Assembly (NCBI GenBank): GCA_038400315.1
Contig: CP151667.1
Coordinates: 2,367,174-2,431,173, forward strand
DNA: 64,000 nucleotides
Direction of reading: 5' to 3'
Origin: Isosphaeraceae bacterium EP7
Lineage (GTDB): Bacteria > Planctomycetota > Planctomycetia > Isosphaerales > Isosphaeraceae
Below the pieces are notes generated by a model. The model saw only the letters and a list, made by a program, of their open reading frames with translations. It was not told where the DNA came from and did not search any database. Positions 33,954 through 42,636 of this stretch are shown here, one piece after another. The position numbers and the translations under genes were made by a program. How positions within the stretch are numbered: the first letter of the stretch is position 1; each line of letters opens with the position of its first letter.

Positions 33954-34736
33954 CTAGAATTCCCGGGCATAGCCCGCCGTCCAGCCGCCGTCGACCGTGA
34001 GGATATGACCGTTCATGTAGCTATTCTCGGGATCGGCCAGGAAGAGGGCCGCGACGGCGATCTCGCGGGCCTCGGCCGGGCGGCCGAGCGGGATGTGCGC
34101 CAGCATCCTCTGAACCGAATCGCGGAAGAGGCCGTCCTCGCCATAGAAGAGCTGACGAGTACCGTCGGTGAGCGTCGAGCCCGGCGCGATCCCGTTCACT
34201 AGGATGCCGTGCGGGCCGAGTTCCAGCGCCATCGCCTTCGTCAAGTTGATGACGCCCGCCTTCGCGGCCACAAATGCGCATTGCAGACGCAGCGGCACCA
34301 GGCCGGCGATCGAGGCGATATTGATGATCCGGCCCGACCCCTGCGCCTTCATCGCTTGCGCGGCGAACCGGCTGACTTCGAACAGACCGGTCAGGTCGAC
34401 CGAGAGAATCCGGTCCCACTCCGATCGCGGGAATTCATCGATGTTGACCCGGTGGGCCATCGTGTTGATGCCCGCGTTGTTGACCAGGATATCGAGCCGC
34501 CCGTGTGTCTCCACGACGCGACGCATGACGTCTTCGACCTGGTCGGTCCTGGTCACATCGAGCGGCATCGACGAGGCACCCGGGGTCCTCGCGGCGGCCT
34601 GGCGTGCGCCTGCCTCGTCCACGTCGGTGTAGACGACTCGGCTGCCGTTGGCGGCCAACGCATCGGCGATTGACTGGCCGATGCCGCGTGCGGCACCCGT
34701 CACCAGGCTGACTTTCTCGGAGAGATCGCAGCGCAT
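33954..34736 (-). CDS. Short-chain dehydrogenase/reductase with Phe in place of the catalytic Tyr
   Basis: 260 residues; GAGGAGG seven bases upstream fixes the ATG. The cofactor motif TGAARGIG is at residues 13-20 and NNAG at 86-89. Asp38 after the second strand suggests NAD preference. The catalytic serine is Ser142 and the lysine Lys159, but the residue 13 after the serine and four before the lysine is Phe155 (codon TTT, 34272-34274) where Tyr is expected. The rest of the fold is intact, including the GGWTAGYAREF C-terminus. The protein may bind its ligand without normal catalysis or use another acid. It ends an operon with 2-oxoacid dehydrogenase genes, 13 bases after the E2 gene. Confidence 0.9.
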   Translation of the reverse strand: MRCDLSEKVSLVTGAARGIGQSIADALAANGSRVVYTDVDEAGARQAAARTPGASSMPLDVTRTDQVEDVMRRVVETHGRLDILVNNAGINTMAHRVNIDEFPRSEWDRILSVDLTGLFEVSRFAAQAMKAQGSGRIINIASIAGLVPLRLQCAFVAAKAGVINLTKAMALELGPHGILVNGIAPGSTLTDGTRQLFYGEDGLFRDSVQRMLAHIPLGRPAEAREIAVAALFLADPENSYMNGHILTVDGGWTAGYAREF

Positions 34737-34748
34737 CGTCGGGCCTCC

Positions 34749-35942
34749 TCAGGCGATCAGCCAAGGGCCTGGATTCTCAACCATCAGGGACAGATCCTGG
34801 AGGAATCGCGCCGCCGGCCCGCCGTCGACGATCCGATGGTCGAACGTGAGGCTCAGCGTCATCCGCTCGCGAGAGACGATCTGTTCGCCGATGGTGACGG
34901 GCTGACGCGCGATCCGACCGAGCCCCAGGATGGCGCACTCGGGCGAGTTGATGATCGGAGTGAACGCCTCGATGCCGAATGCACCGAGGTTGGTGATTGT
35001 GAACGTCCCACCCCTCATGTCGGCGGCGGGCAGGTGCCCCTCGCGTGCCTGGCCGATGAGTGCGAGCGACCGTTCGGCGATCTGCCGCAACCCGAGTTCT
35101 CCCGCTCCCCGGACCACCGGGACCAGCAGGCCGGCCTCGGTGTCGACGGCGAAGCCGACGTGGGCTTCGTTGCTCAGCTCGATCCGATCGTCGGCCCATC
35201 GCGCGTTGAGCATGGGATGATCGGCCAGCGCCAGGGCGGTCAATTTGATGAAGAAGTCGGTGAAGCTCGGCACCGGAGCCTTTGGAGACCGGGCGTCGCG
35301 GAACTGGAGTCGAAGGCTCACGAGATTCGTCGCGTCGATCGTGGTCATGAGCGTCACGGGGGCCGTCGTCCGGCGGCTCTCCACCATCCGCGCCGCGATG
35401 GTTCGCCGGATGGGGCTGACGGCAACTGATGGGACAGGGGCAACTTCAGCACGCGACGAGAGATCGCGGGCTGCCTCCAGCACGTCCACCTTGCGGATTC
35501 GACCGCCGCTACCGCTCCCTGCGAGACGAACCCAATCGATCCCCAGCTCTCGCGCGATTCGGCGTGCGAGCGGGGTCGAGCGGACCCGCCCCCGGCCGTT
35601 CGCGCGGACGACGACGAGCACCTCCGGTTCCGCCGACTTGAATGCCTCAACGGTGCGAACCGGCCGCGACGCCGGAGAGGCGGCGGGCGCGGCTTCGCCG
35701 GGCGTCAGGAGGTAGCCGAGGATCGCGCCGACGAGGACCTTGTCGCCCACGGCCGGTGCGTCGGGCGGGATGTTCAGGGTGCCGGGGTCGATCGACTCGA
35801 CATCCTGGGTGGATTTGTCGCCTTCGAGGCTGAACAGGGGCTCGCCCTCGCGGACGGGGTCACCGTCTCGCTTGAGCCAGCCGGCGAAGACGCCTTCTTC
35901 CATGTTCCAGCCGAGGCGGGGGACGGTGATGGCGGTCGGCAT
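34749..35942 (-). CDS. 2-oxoacid dehydrogenase E2, dihydrolipoamide acyltransferase
   Basis: 397 residues. An N-terminal lipoyl domain has the lipoylated lysine Lys43 in EGDKSTQDVES. A proline/alanine-rich linker leads to a peripheral subunit-binding domain (RSTPLARRIARELGIDWVRL, then GSGSGGRIRKVDVL). The catalytic acyltransferase domain ends with DHRIVDGGPAARFLQDL, where His369 and Asp373 form the active site. It transfers an acyl group from lipoamide to CoA in the multienzyme complex. The gene starts nine bases after the fused E1 gene. Only one lipoyl domain is present, as in acetoin and branched-chain complexes. No E3 gene is in the window. Confidence 0.92.
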   Translation of the reverse strand: MPTAITVPRLGWNMEEGVFAGWLKRDGDPVREGEPLFSLEGDKSTQDVESIDPGTLNIPPDAPAVGDKVLVGAILGYLLTPGEAAPAASPASRPVRTVEAFKSAEPEVLVVVRANGRGRVRSTPLARRIARELGIDWVRLAGSGSGGRIRKVDVLEAARDLSSRAEVAPVPSVAVSPIRRTIAARMVESRRTTAPVTLMTTIDATNLVSLRLQFRDARSPKAPVPSFTDFFIKLTALALADHPMLNARWADDRIELSNEAHVGFAVDTEAGLLVPVVRGAGELGLRQIAERSLALIGQAREGHLPAADMRGGTFTITNLGAFGIEAFTPIINSPECAILGLGRIARQPVTIGEQIVSRERMTLSLTFDHRIVDGGPAARFLQDLSLMVENPGPWLIA

Positions 35943-35951
35943 GGGAGCGGT

Positions 35952-37970
35952 TCACTCGCGGATGAGGTCCCGGATGGCCGCGGCGATCGTGCCCGGATTC
36001 GGCACGACGCTCGCTTCCAGGGTCGGACTGTAGGGGATCGGCGTGTGGGCCCCGTTGAGACGGCGGATCGGCGCGTCGAGGTCGTCAAATCCGGCGTCCG
36101 CCATCCGTGCGGCGATCTCCGCGCCGATGCCGAACGGCGCGAATGCCTCGTCCACAATCAGAAGACGGCCGGTCTTCCGCACCGAGTCGTGGATCGTCTC
36201 GAAGTCGAGCGGGGCGACCGTACGAGGGTCGATCAGCTCGACGGAGATCCCCTCGGCGGCGAGGACCTCGCAGGCCTTCAACGTGTGATGGACCATGAGA
36301 GCCAGGGCCACGACGGTGACGTCGGCCCCCTCGCGGACGACGGCGGCCTTGCCGAACTCGATCTCGTAAGGCTCCTCGGGCACCGGCCCCTTGATCGCGA
36401 TGACCTCGCGATGTTCCAGGAAGAGCACCGGATCGTCGCAACGCAGGGCCCGGGCCAGCAGACCCTTCGCATCGTAGGCCGATGACGGGACGACCACCCG
36501 AAGGCCCGGGAAATGGGCATACATCGGGTAATAGTTGCCCGAATGATGGGTCGCTGCCGAGTGGCCGACGCCGACGCATCCCCTCAGCAAGACCGGCATG
36601 GTCAGCCGACCGCTGCTCATGTACTGGACTTTGGCGATCTGGTTGAGGATCTCGCCGACGGCGTCGAGGACGAAGTCGGCGAACATGAAGTCGATCACCG
36701 GTCGCGTGCCGGTCATGGCCGCCCCGGTGGCCAGACCGACGAATCCGCGTTCACAAATCGGCGTGTCGCAGAGCCGCGCCGGGCCATATTTGCTGAACAG
36801 CCCCACCGTCGTGGCGAAGTTGCCCCCGCGTGCCCCGATCCCCTCGCCCATGACGAAGATCGACGGGTCCCGCTCCATCGCGTCGGCCAAGGCCTCCAAC
36901 GTCGACTTCATGGAGGGGATCTCACGGACACCCGGCGGCGGGGGGCCGTTGCGGACCGGAGATGCCGGATCGTCGGCTTTCGGGGCCGCGTAGATATGAT
37001 CCGTGGCGGTCGAGCCGTCGGGATAGGTGCCAGCCTCGGCGAACTGGATCGCGTCGGCGGCCACCTCCTCAACCTCGTCGTCCATCGCCTGCAGTTCGGC
37101 CTCGGTCGCGAACTTTTCCAGGAGGAGTTTCTCGCGGAGCCTGCGGATGGGGCATCTTCCTTTCCAGCCCTCCACATCCTCGCGGGTCCGATAGGTGTAG
37201 TCCCCCATGCCCTCGGCGTGGGCCCGGGTGCGGTAGGTCTTGCACTCGATCAGGGTGGCGCCTCCGCCCGAGCGGGCCCGCTCGACGGCTTCGCGGGCGG
37301 CCTCGGTGACGGCCAGGACGTCATTTCCGTCGACCTCGATACCGGGCAACCCATAGGCGCTCGCCCGTCCCGCGACCGAAGGGTTGCCGCTGGAGTAGGA
37401 GAACGGGACCTCGGTGGCGAACTGGTTGTTCTCGCAGATGAAGAGCGCGGGCAGCTTCCAGATTGAGGCCATGTTGAGGCCCTCATGGAAGGCCCCGTTG
37501 TTCACGGCGCCATCGCCGAAAAAGGCAACCGACACTCGCCCCGTTTCCATGAGCTTGGAGCTGTACGCCGATCCGGCCGCCTGGAGGATGCACGGGCCGA
37601 CGATGCCACTTGTGCCCATCATGCCAACCTCGGGGGCGAAGAGGTGCATGCTGCCGCCTCGCCCGCGTGAACAGCCTTCCCGCCGGCCGAACAGCTCCGC
37701 CGCCAGTTCCCTGGGGGTCACGCCCTTGGCCAGGGCATGGCCATGCCCTCGGTGGGTGCTGAAGACGGTATCCGCGGCGTCGAGGTTGGCGCAAACGCCG
37801 GTGGCGATCGCCTCCTGGCCGACGTAGGTGTGGCAGGCTCCGTGGACCAGCCCCTTCTGATGAGCTCGCGCGAGATGCTCCTCGCACCTGCGAATCGTCT
37901 GCATCGTACGATAGAGCGACAGCAGGCCTTGGAGCGTCATGCTCTCGCCTTGAATCAGGGTTTCGGCCAC
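35952..37970 (-). CDS. 2-oxoacid dehydrogenase E1, alpha and beta subunits fused
   Basis: 672 residues from a GTG with AGGTGG upstream; the second start is an ATG at 37940. The alpha part (about 1-335) has the thiamine diphosphate motif GDGAVNNGAFHEGLNMASIW beginning at 152, with the second Asn pair at 181-182. After a proline-rich junction (PPPPGVREIP) the beta part follows, with EALADAMERDPSIFVMGEG, GCVGVGHSAATHHSGNYYP and LIVDEAFAPFGIGAEIAAR. It decarboxylates a 2-oxo acid or acetoin and loads lipoamide on E2. Fused E1 chains are known in planctomycetes and Bacteroidetes. The pyruvate, acetoin or branched-chain specificity cannot be decided from sequence alone. Confidence 0.92.
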   Translation of the reverse strand: MAETLIQGESMTLQGLLSLYRTMQTIRRCEEHLARAHQKGLVHGACHTYVGQEAIATGVCANLDAADTVFSTHRGHGHALAKGVTPRELAAELFGRREGCSRGRGGSMHLFAPEVGMMGTSGIVGPCILQAAGSAYSSKLMETGRVSVAFFGDGAVNNGAFHEGLNMASIWKLPALFICENNQFATEVPFSYSSGNPSVAGRASAYGLPGIEVDGNDVLAVTEAAREAVERARSGGGATLIECKTYRTRAHAEGMGDYTYRTREDVEGWKGRCPIRRLREKLLLEKFATEAELQAMDDEVEEVAADAIQFAEAGTYPDGSTATDHIYAAPKADDPASPVRNGPPPPGVREIPSMKSTLEALADAMERDPSIFVMGEGIGARGGNFATTVGLFSKYGPARLCDTPICERGFVGLATGAAMTGTRPVIDFMFADFVLDAVGEILNQIAKVQYMSSGRLTMPVLLRGCVGVGHSAATHHSGNYYPMYAHFPGLRVVVPSSAYDAKGLLARALRCDDPVLFLEHREVIAIKGPVPEEPYEIEFGKAAVVREGADVTVVALALMVHHTLKACEVLAAEGISVELIDPRTVAPLDFETIHDSVRKTGRLLIVDEAFAPFGIGAEIAARMADAGFDDLDAPIRRLNGAHTPIPYSPTLEASVVPNPGTIAAAIRDLIRE

Positions 37971-38556
37971 TCGAGCACCACCTCATGTTGGATCGGCGTC
38001 GAATCCTCGCACTGGGGAGGGGGATTATCCCAGGTCGGGGCCCGAGACGCGAGGCACCGCCCATCCTCGGAATCAAGGTCCCCCTGACATACCCCCGCCA
38101 GTGATACGATGTGCGATGTTCTGGATCCGCAATTTGGTTAATGCGACTCCGTTAGCTTGGGGCTAAGTGCGGCGTGTTGAGCTGGCCGTTGGCCTGCGCC
38201 TCGACGAGCAGCCAGATTGGCGACCCGCGACACCTCGAAGCACTGGCCGGTCGCCCAGCCCCCAGCCGGCCAGACCCGATTCCAGGAGAATCGCCCGTCC
38301 ATCGGGACCTTGGTCCCCTCGCGCCAGATCCCCTTGTGCCGGGGCGACCGGGCGGCAAACGCCGACAGGCTCACCGGCCGCGAGCCCGCGTCGCTTCCGC
38401 GGCTTGCGCTTGCCCCCATCTCCACACCTGTTCGTAGTCGCTGATCACCCGCTGTTTTGGGTAAAATGGCGGAATCGGTCGAATGGATCGTAGGAGAAGC
38501 CTCGAGCGTTCAAGGAAAGGCGGCGGCATTCGGATTCGTTTGGCCGTCTGGGCAGC
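37971..38556. other. Intergenic region, 586 bases, with an unrecognised 95-codon frame
   Basis: This lies upstream of the E1 gene and behind the ceramidase-like gene. A minus-strand frame at 38138-38425 encodes a 95-residue basic peptide (with GRFSWNRVWPAGGWATGQ) that resembles no family I can name. It may be a decayed gene or transposase scrap. The rest, especially 37971-38137, should contain the E1 promoter. Confidence 0.35.
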
Positions 38557-39978
38557 TCACTCCTTCTTCGGTGCAAGTTGCGTCGCCATCTCCACCAGCG
38601 CGTCGAGCATCGTCTCGGAGGCTTGCGGCTCGAGATAATTGGTACCAGGCCAGGTCTCGTAGCCACCTAGCGCGAAGTGCCGCGGCGTGGGCAGGTAGCC
38701 GATGTAGCCGTGGTTGAGCTCGACCATGAACGAGTGGGCGATGGGACTCCTGCGTTTGAATGCCAGGCCGGTCTCGGTGAACGTTTCGCAAGGCGTCGTG
38801 CCGATGGCGATGTCGCCGATCCGCAAGACCTGAAGCGGCACGGCCGCGGTGTCGGCGGCCGCCGCGAGACTCTGGACGCGTGATGCGTAGCTCGCCGTGA
38901 CGATGTCCGGCGAGTCGCCCCTGGCCTCAGTCGCCTTCGCCCATGCGAGCAACTCGGCGTCGATCTTGCGATATCCGATCTGCGGCTCCCGGTAGAGAGC
39001 CTGCAACTCCGCCACGTCCTTCCACTCTGCCTTGGTTAAGGCATCGCTGACCCTGCGGGCAACGTCCTCGGCCACATGCCGCATCTGCCCGTAAGCGGGC
39101 TTTGCCGGGCGAGGGTGGCGGAAGTCGATGTTGTTGACGTCGCCGCTGGTGCCGTTGGCCATCATCGCGACGTAGGGCGGATCGCCTTCCGTCCCACCCT
39201 GGAGTTTCGCCAGCGCCTTGCAAAACATGCCGTAGTAATCGGCCGAGATGTGCCCGTCTCCCACCCCGCCGACGTAGTGCAGCGAGTAAGCACAAAAGGT
39301 GGAAATCGGCTTCCCGGACGGCTCGCGCAGGCCGATGATCGAGACCGTCGGGTCAGTGGGTCCTGCGGGTTCGGTCAGGTCGGGGCTGCCCGACGGTGGG
39401 TTCATCCTGACCTTGTCCACCTTGCCGAAGGGATTCTTCGGCATCGTACCTTCCTTCATGAACCAGCGGCGGTTGAAGAGGTGCTCGGGGGCTTCCGCCG
39501 TCACGAAGGCGATCTGGGCGGGCCTTGCCAGGTTGAGCGCCCGCCTCACGCCGTCGGCCACGCGTCTGGCCACGAACCGCTGATAATCGTCGAGCGGCTG
39601 TTCGGAGGTGTAGGCACCCTTGCCCAGCGCGCTCGTGGCGGAGTGGGTGTGTGTCGCCGAGATCAGCACTCGTTCGGGCGGGATGCCCGTTTCTTCCTGG
39701 ATGAGCCGCCGGGCCTCGACGCTGACGCTGCGGTGGAGACCGAGCAGGTCGCAGACGACGAGCGCGAGCTTCGTCTTGCCGTCGTCGAACACCAGGCAGC
39801 GAGCATGCAGTTCGTCGTGGACGTGCGTGGCGGGAAATCCCTTGAAGCCGCCGATGATCTCCAGGCCTAATTCCGGGGTGATGTTGCTCGTCGCCGCGCC
39901 GGCCCGGAGCGTTGGCTCGGCCGCGAAGACTGGGGCACACGCCAGGAGGGGTAGTAAGAAGGTAAGTAGCGTCTTCAT
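38557..39978 (-). CDS. Secreted neutral/alkaline ceramidase-like protein
   Basis: I start at the ATG at 39978, where a signal peptide begins (MKTLLTFLLPLLACAPVFA) with GGAG nine bases upstream, giving 473 residues; the longer frame to 40020 adds 14 unneeded residues. LRAGAATSNITPELGLEI is the conserved N-terminus of the neutral ceramidase superfamily. ISATHTHSATSALG holds the zinc-ligand histidines, and VAMMANGTSGDVNNIDF is the family's 'NG..GD' segment. SLHYVGG supplies a further histidine. The C-terminal domain of true ceramidases is missing or short, so an amidase or lipid substrate other than ceramide is possible. It is a single gene without an obvious operon. Confidence 0.82.
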   Translation of the reverse strand: MKTLLTFLLPLLACAPVFAAEPTLRAGAATSNITPELGLEIIGGFKGFPATHVHDELHARCLVFDDGKTKLALVVCDLLGLHRSVSVEARRLIQEETGIPPERVLISATHTHSATSALGKGAYTSEQPLDDYQRFVARRVADGVRRALNLARPAQIAFVTAEAPEHLFNRRWFMKEGTMPKNPFGKVDKVRMNPPSGSPDLTEPAGPTDPTVSIIGLREPSGKPISTFCAYSLHYVGGVGDGHISADYYGMFCKALAKLQGGTEGDPPYVAMMANGTSGDVNNIDFRHPRPAKPAYGQMRHVAEDVARRVSDALTKAEWKDVAELQALYREPQIGYRKIDAELLAWAKATEARGDSPDIVTASYASRVQSLAAAADTAAVPLQVLRIGDIAIGTTPCETFTETGLAFKRRSPIAHSFMVELNHGYIGYLPTPRHFALGGYETWPGTNYLEPQASETMLDALVEMATQLAPKKE

Positions 39979-40074
39979 GGTCCGGCACTCCGTGGGCAGC
40001 CGTCGGACGTGTCGCCTCATTGCGGGCGGGGCGGGATCCGGGCCGAGGGGGGCGACTGAGTCGATGGTGGGGGG

Positions 40075-41240
40075 CTAGCTGAACCGTGAGCTCGGCAAGC
40101 TCGCAGGACATCTTGCCCCGCCTGTGAAGGCACCGCAACGACTTTGTCGATCCCGGACGGATGAAGCGTCGAAGTCGTCCGCCAAACTGGAACCCATCTT
40201 CTTAGGCAGGCCCCGATGCGACGTCGTTCGCCGATTTCCCACGAGGGGCACGTCGACTGCGTCCATTTCCTTCGAGCACAAGCGCATCCTGACACTCTCC
40301 GGAGGAGTCTGAAGCGATACCAACCAGGGCGAATCATACAGACCAGGGATTAACCTGCAGCGGGCACGGGGCGTTCGGCATGGGCGGTCAGCCGTCGGAT
40401 GGACGTCCCCACCGAGGACGGGCGCCGGGTTCACGATCGATCCGGCTCTCTCGTACTCGATCGGTGATCGGTATCCCAAGGTCGAATGACGACGGATCCG
40501 TTTGTAGAAGACCGCGATACACTCGAGCAGGTTCGACCTGGCCTCCTCCCTCGTGGGGAAGATCTCGCCCCGTGTCAGTTCCTTCTTCAGACTCGCGAAG
40601 AGGCTCTCGATCGGCGCATTATCCCAGCAGTTGCCACGGCGGCTCATGCTGCAGGTGATCCCGCGCCCGGCCAGCACACGTGGTAATGCTCGCTGGCGTC
40701 TTGGCTGTCCCGATCCGCGTACGCCACCGGCCCACCGCCGGGCTGGCGACTTGCCAGTGCTATCTCCAGGGTGTCCACAACCAGAGGGCTGTCAATCCGC
40801 TCGGACATCGACCAGCCGACGATCCGACGCGAGTCCAGGTCCTCGACCGCCGCAAGGTACAGCCAACCCTCGCCGGTCGCCACATTCGGTGTGTCGGCCG
40901 TCCAGGCCCGGTTGGCCGCCTCCGGCTCGAATCGGCGATTCAGTACGTTCTCAGCCAATGGGCGGGCATGATTCGAGTCAGTGGTGCAGCGGTTCTTCCG
41001 CTTCAACTTGGCGGCGATCCCATGTGTCCGCATCAGCCGGGCCACGGTAATCACGCAGCAGGGCTCTCCGTGAGCCACCCACTCGACATGGATCCTCGGG
41101 CTGCCATGGCGGGCCTTCACCCGGCCGCGGGTGGCCTTGATCGCGAAGACCAGGGCCTCTCCGCTCACCGACTTGGCGCTCGTCGGCCTTCCGCGCTAGT
41201 CGTAATAGCCGCCTGAGCAAGTTCGTCGAGACGGCGACGG
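40075..41240 (-). pseudogene. IS3-family transposase relic (OrfB), frameshifted with a premature stop
   Basis: Two overlapping frames give the pieces of one integrase-type transposase. The first (about 41240-40644) contains SGGYYD, an in-frame TAG at 41196-41198 where Trp is expected, then RGRPTSAKSV, GSPRIHVEW, the catalytic AWTADTPNVATGEG and YADRDSQDASEHY. A frameshift near 40675-40682 moves to the second frame with LAGRGITCSMSRRGNCWDN, the glutamate of NAPIESLFASLKKEL, and RRHSTLGYRSPIEYER. The coding similarity fades at about 40438, although the frame runs on to 40075. No OrfA and no clear terminal repeats were found, so the element is a dead fragment. Confidence 0.8.
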
Positions 41241-42636
41241 AGCTGACGAGCTTGCCGGGGTCGCCTTCCCGCCCCCGGAGTTCGCCTCGAGACCTACATC
41301 GCCTCGCGATTGTGACCCATCGTTGCTCGATCCGCACTCAGATCCACCGCGCCCCGTGAACATGGCCTACCCTAGATTGTGCCTGACGGGTGAGCCGCAG
41401 GCAGCAAGGGCGAACGATGACGTCGGAACAAGGGGGCAATCCCGATGCCTCCTCCCGAGAAACGGCACCCGAGGTGAGTCATGATCCAATCAAGCCATCC
41501 CGCCGCGATGCGACGCTCCTCCCAGCAGGTAGGCACCTTACAATTCTCCTCTGCGGAGATGGCGTGGCCCTTGGCCGACGCCCGCGGGCACCGGGATTGG
41601 AAGAGGGGGCCGAAGTTCGTGGCCTGCGCCGCGGCCGGCTTCGCCGCTTGGTCCCGCGACTTTCTCTATCTGGCCGCCGTCGGCATCCCCATGGTCGATG
41701 AGTCGTACGACGCTCGGCGCAACGAGCGCGGTGTGGCCGGCCGCCGTCCCCCAAACTGAACGTCAATAGGGGTCGGTTATCTACCCGCAGGCAGCCGCCA
41801 GTACGTTCCGCCGCTCCTCTCCCACATACTCCGCAGCCTCGCCCAACACCACGAACCGAAGTCCCAAGCCAATTCATCGCCCAGGGAGGCTCGGACCTGC
41901 AGATGGACCGCCGGTATATGGTGACGGGCCCCTTTATGTCGGCCATCTGGCCCATGGCATGGGAGATCCCGGATGCCATCGCGCAATGATCGGAATGCTT
42001 GCGTCAGTTAGGTCGGCCGGGTCGATGCAAGAGCAGGCGGGCAGGTCGTGGTTGGTGCAGTTCGGGCCATTGGGCGGGCTGCACGAAGATCAGAAGGGGC
42101 CGGACGGTTTGTTGAGGGTCTGAGTCTCGAGGTGGTCGGTATCATAGGTCATCAACGGAAGTTTTAGATCCATCGTTCGGGCTCCCCGGATCCGTCCTCC
42201 CACCTAGCCTCGACCCTGTTGCCCGGGCGGATCCATGCGCCACGCACGCGATGTTGCCCTTGAATGAGCGGAGCGAAACAAAGGCCGTCGTGGACTTCAA
42301 CTTGGACGGCAGCCTGCCGGCATGTTTCGGATGGATCCGCGCGGTCAACCACGTCGAGGCCTGTCGCTGTTCCGTCGCCATGCGGCGTATCATCGCTCGG
42401 CCGGTTCCCGCCTCGGCCCTTCCGGCGAAGATGCCGGGGTAGCCACCTTTGAGCAAGCGCACAGCTACCGCACTCGATCCGGGCAAGGTTCTGCTGCTCA
42501 TTCTGAATGACAGCCCGAGAACTCAGGCCAATAAATAAACTGGGCCGATCTGTTCCGGCCAATCGGTGACCGACGGACCGTCATCCTCCTCGGCCCGCCG
42601 AGGCGCAGGCAAGGGTCGCTGGACGAAGGCGAGTCG
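41241..42636. other. About 1.4 kb without a clear gene
   Basis: Several short frames exist on both strands but none matches a family I know. The best candidate is a plus-strand frame at 41481-41759 (92 codons, with KRGPKFVACAAAGFAAWSRD), whose second half has GC-rich third positions. It could be a fragment of a longer gene. The region lies beside the IS3 relic and looks like decayed DNA. Confidence 0.35.
42588..42603 (-). terminator. Hairpin downstream of the hybrid kinase
   Basis: CCTCGG and CCGAGG pair across a CCCG tetraloop, 34 bases beyond the kinase stop. It has no T tract, so a terminator role is only likely. Confidence 0.35.
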
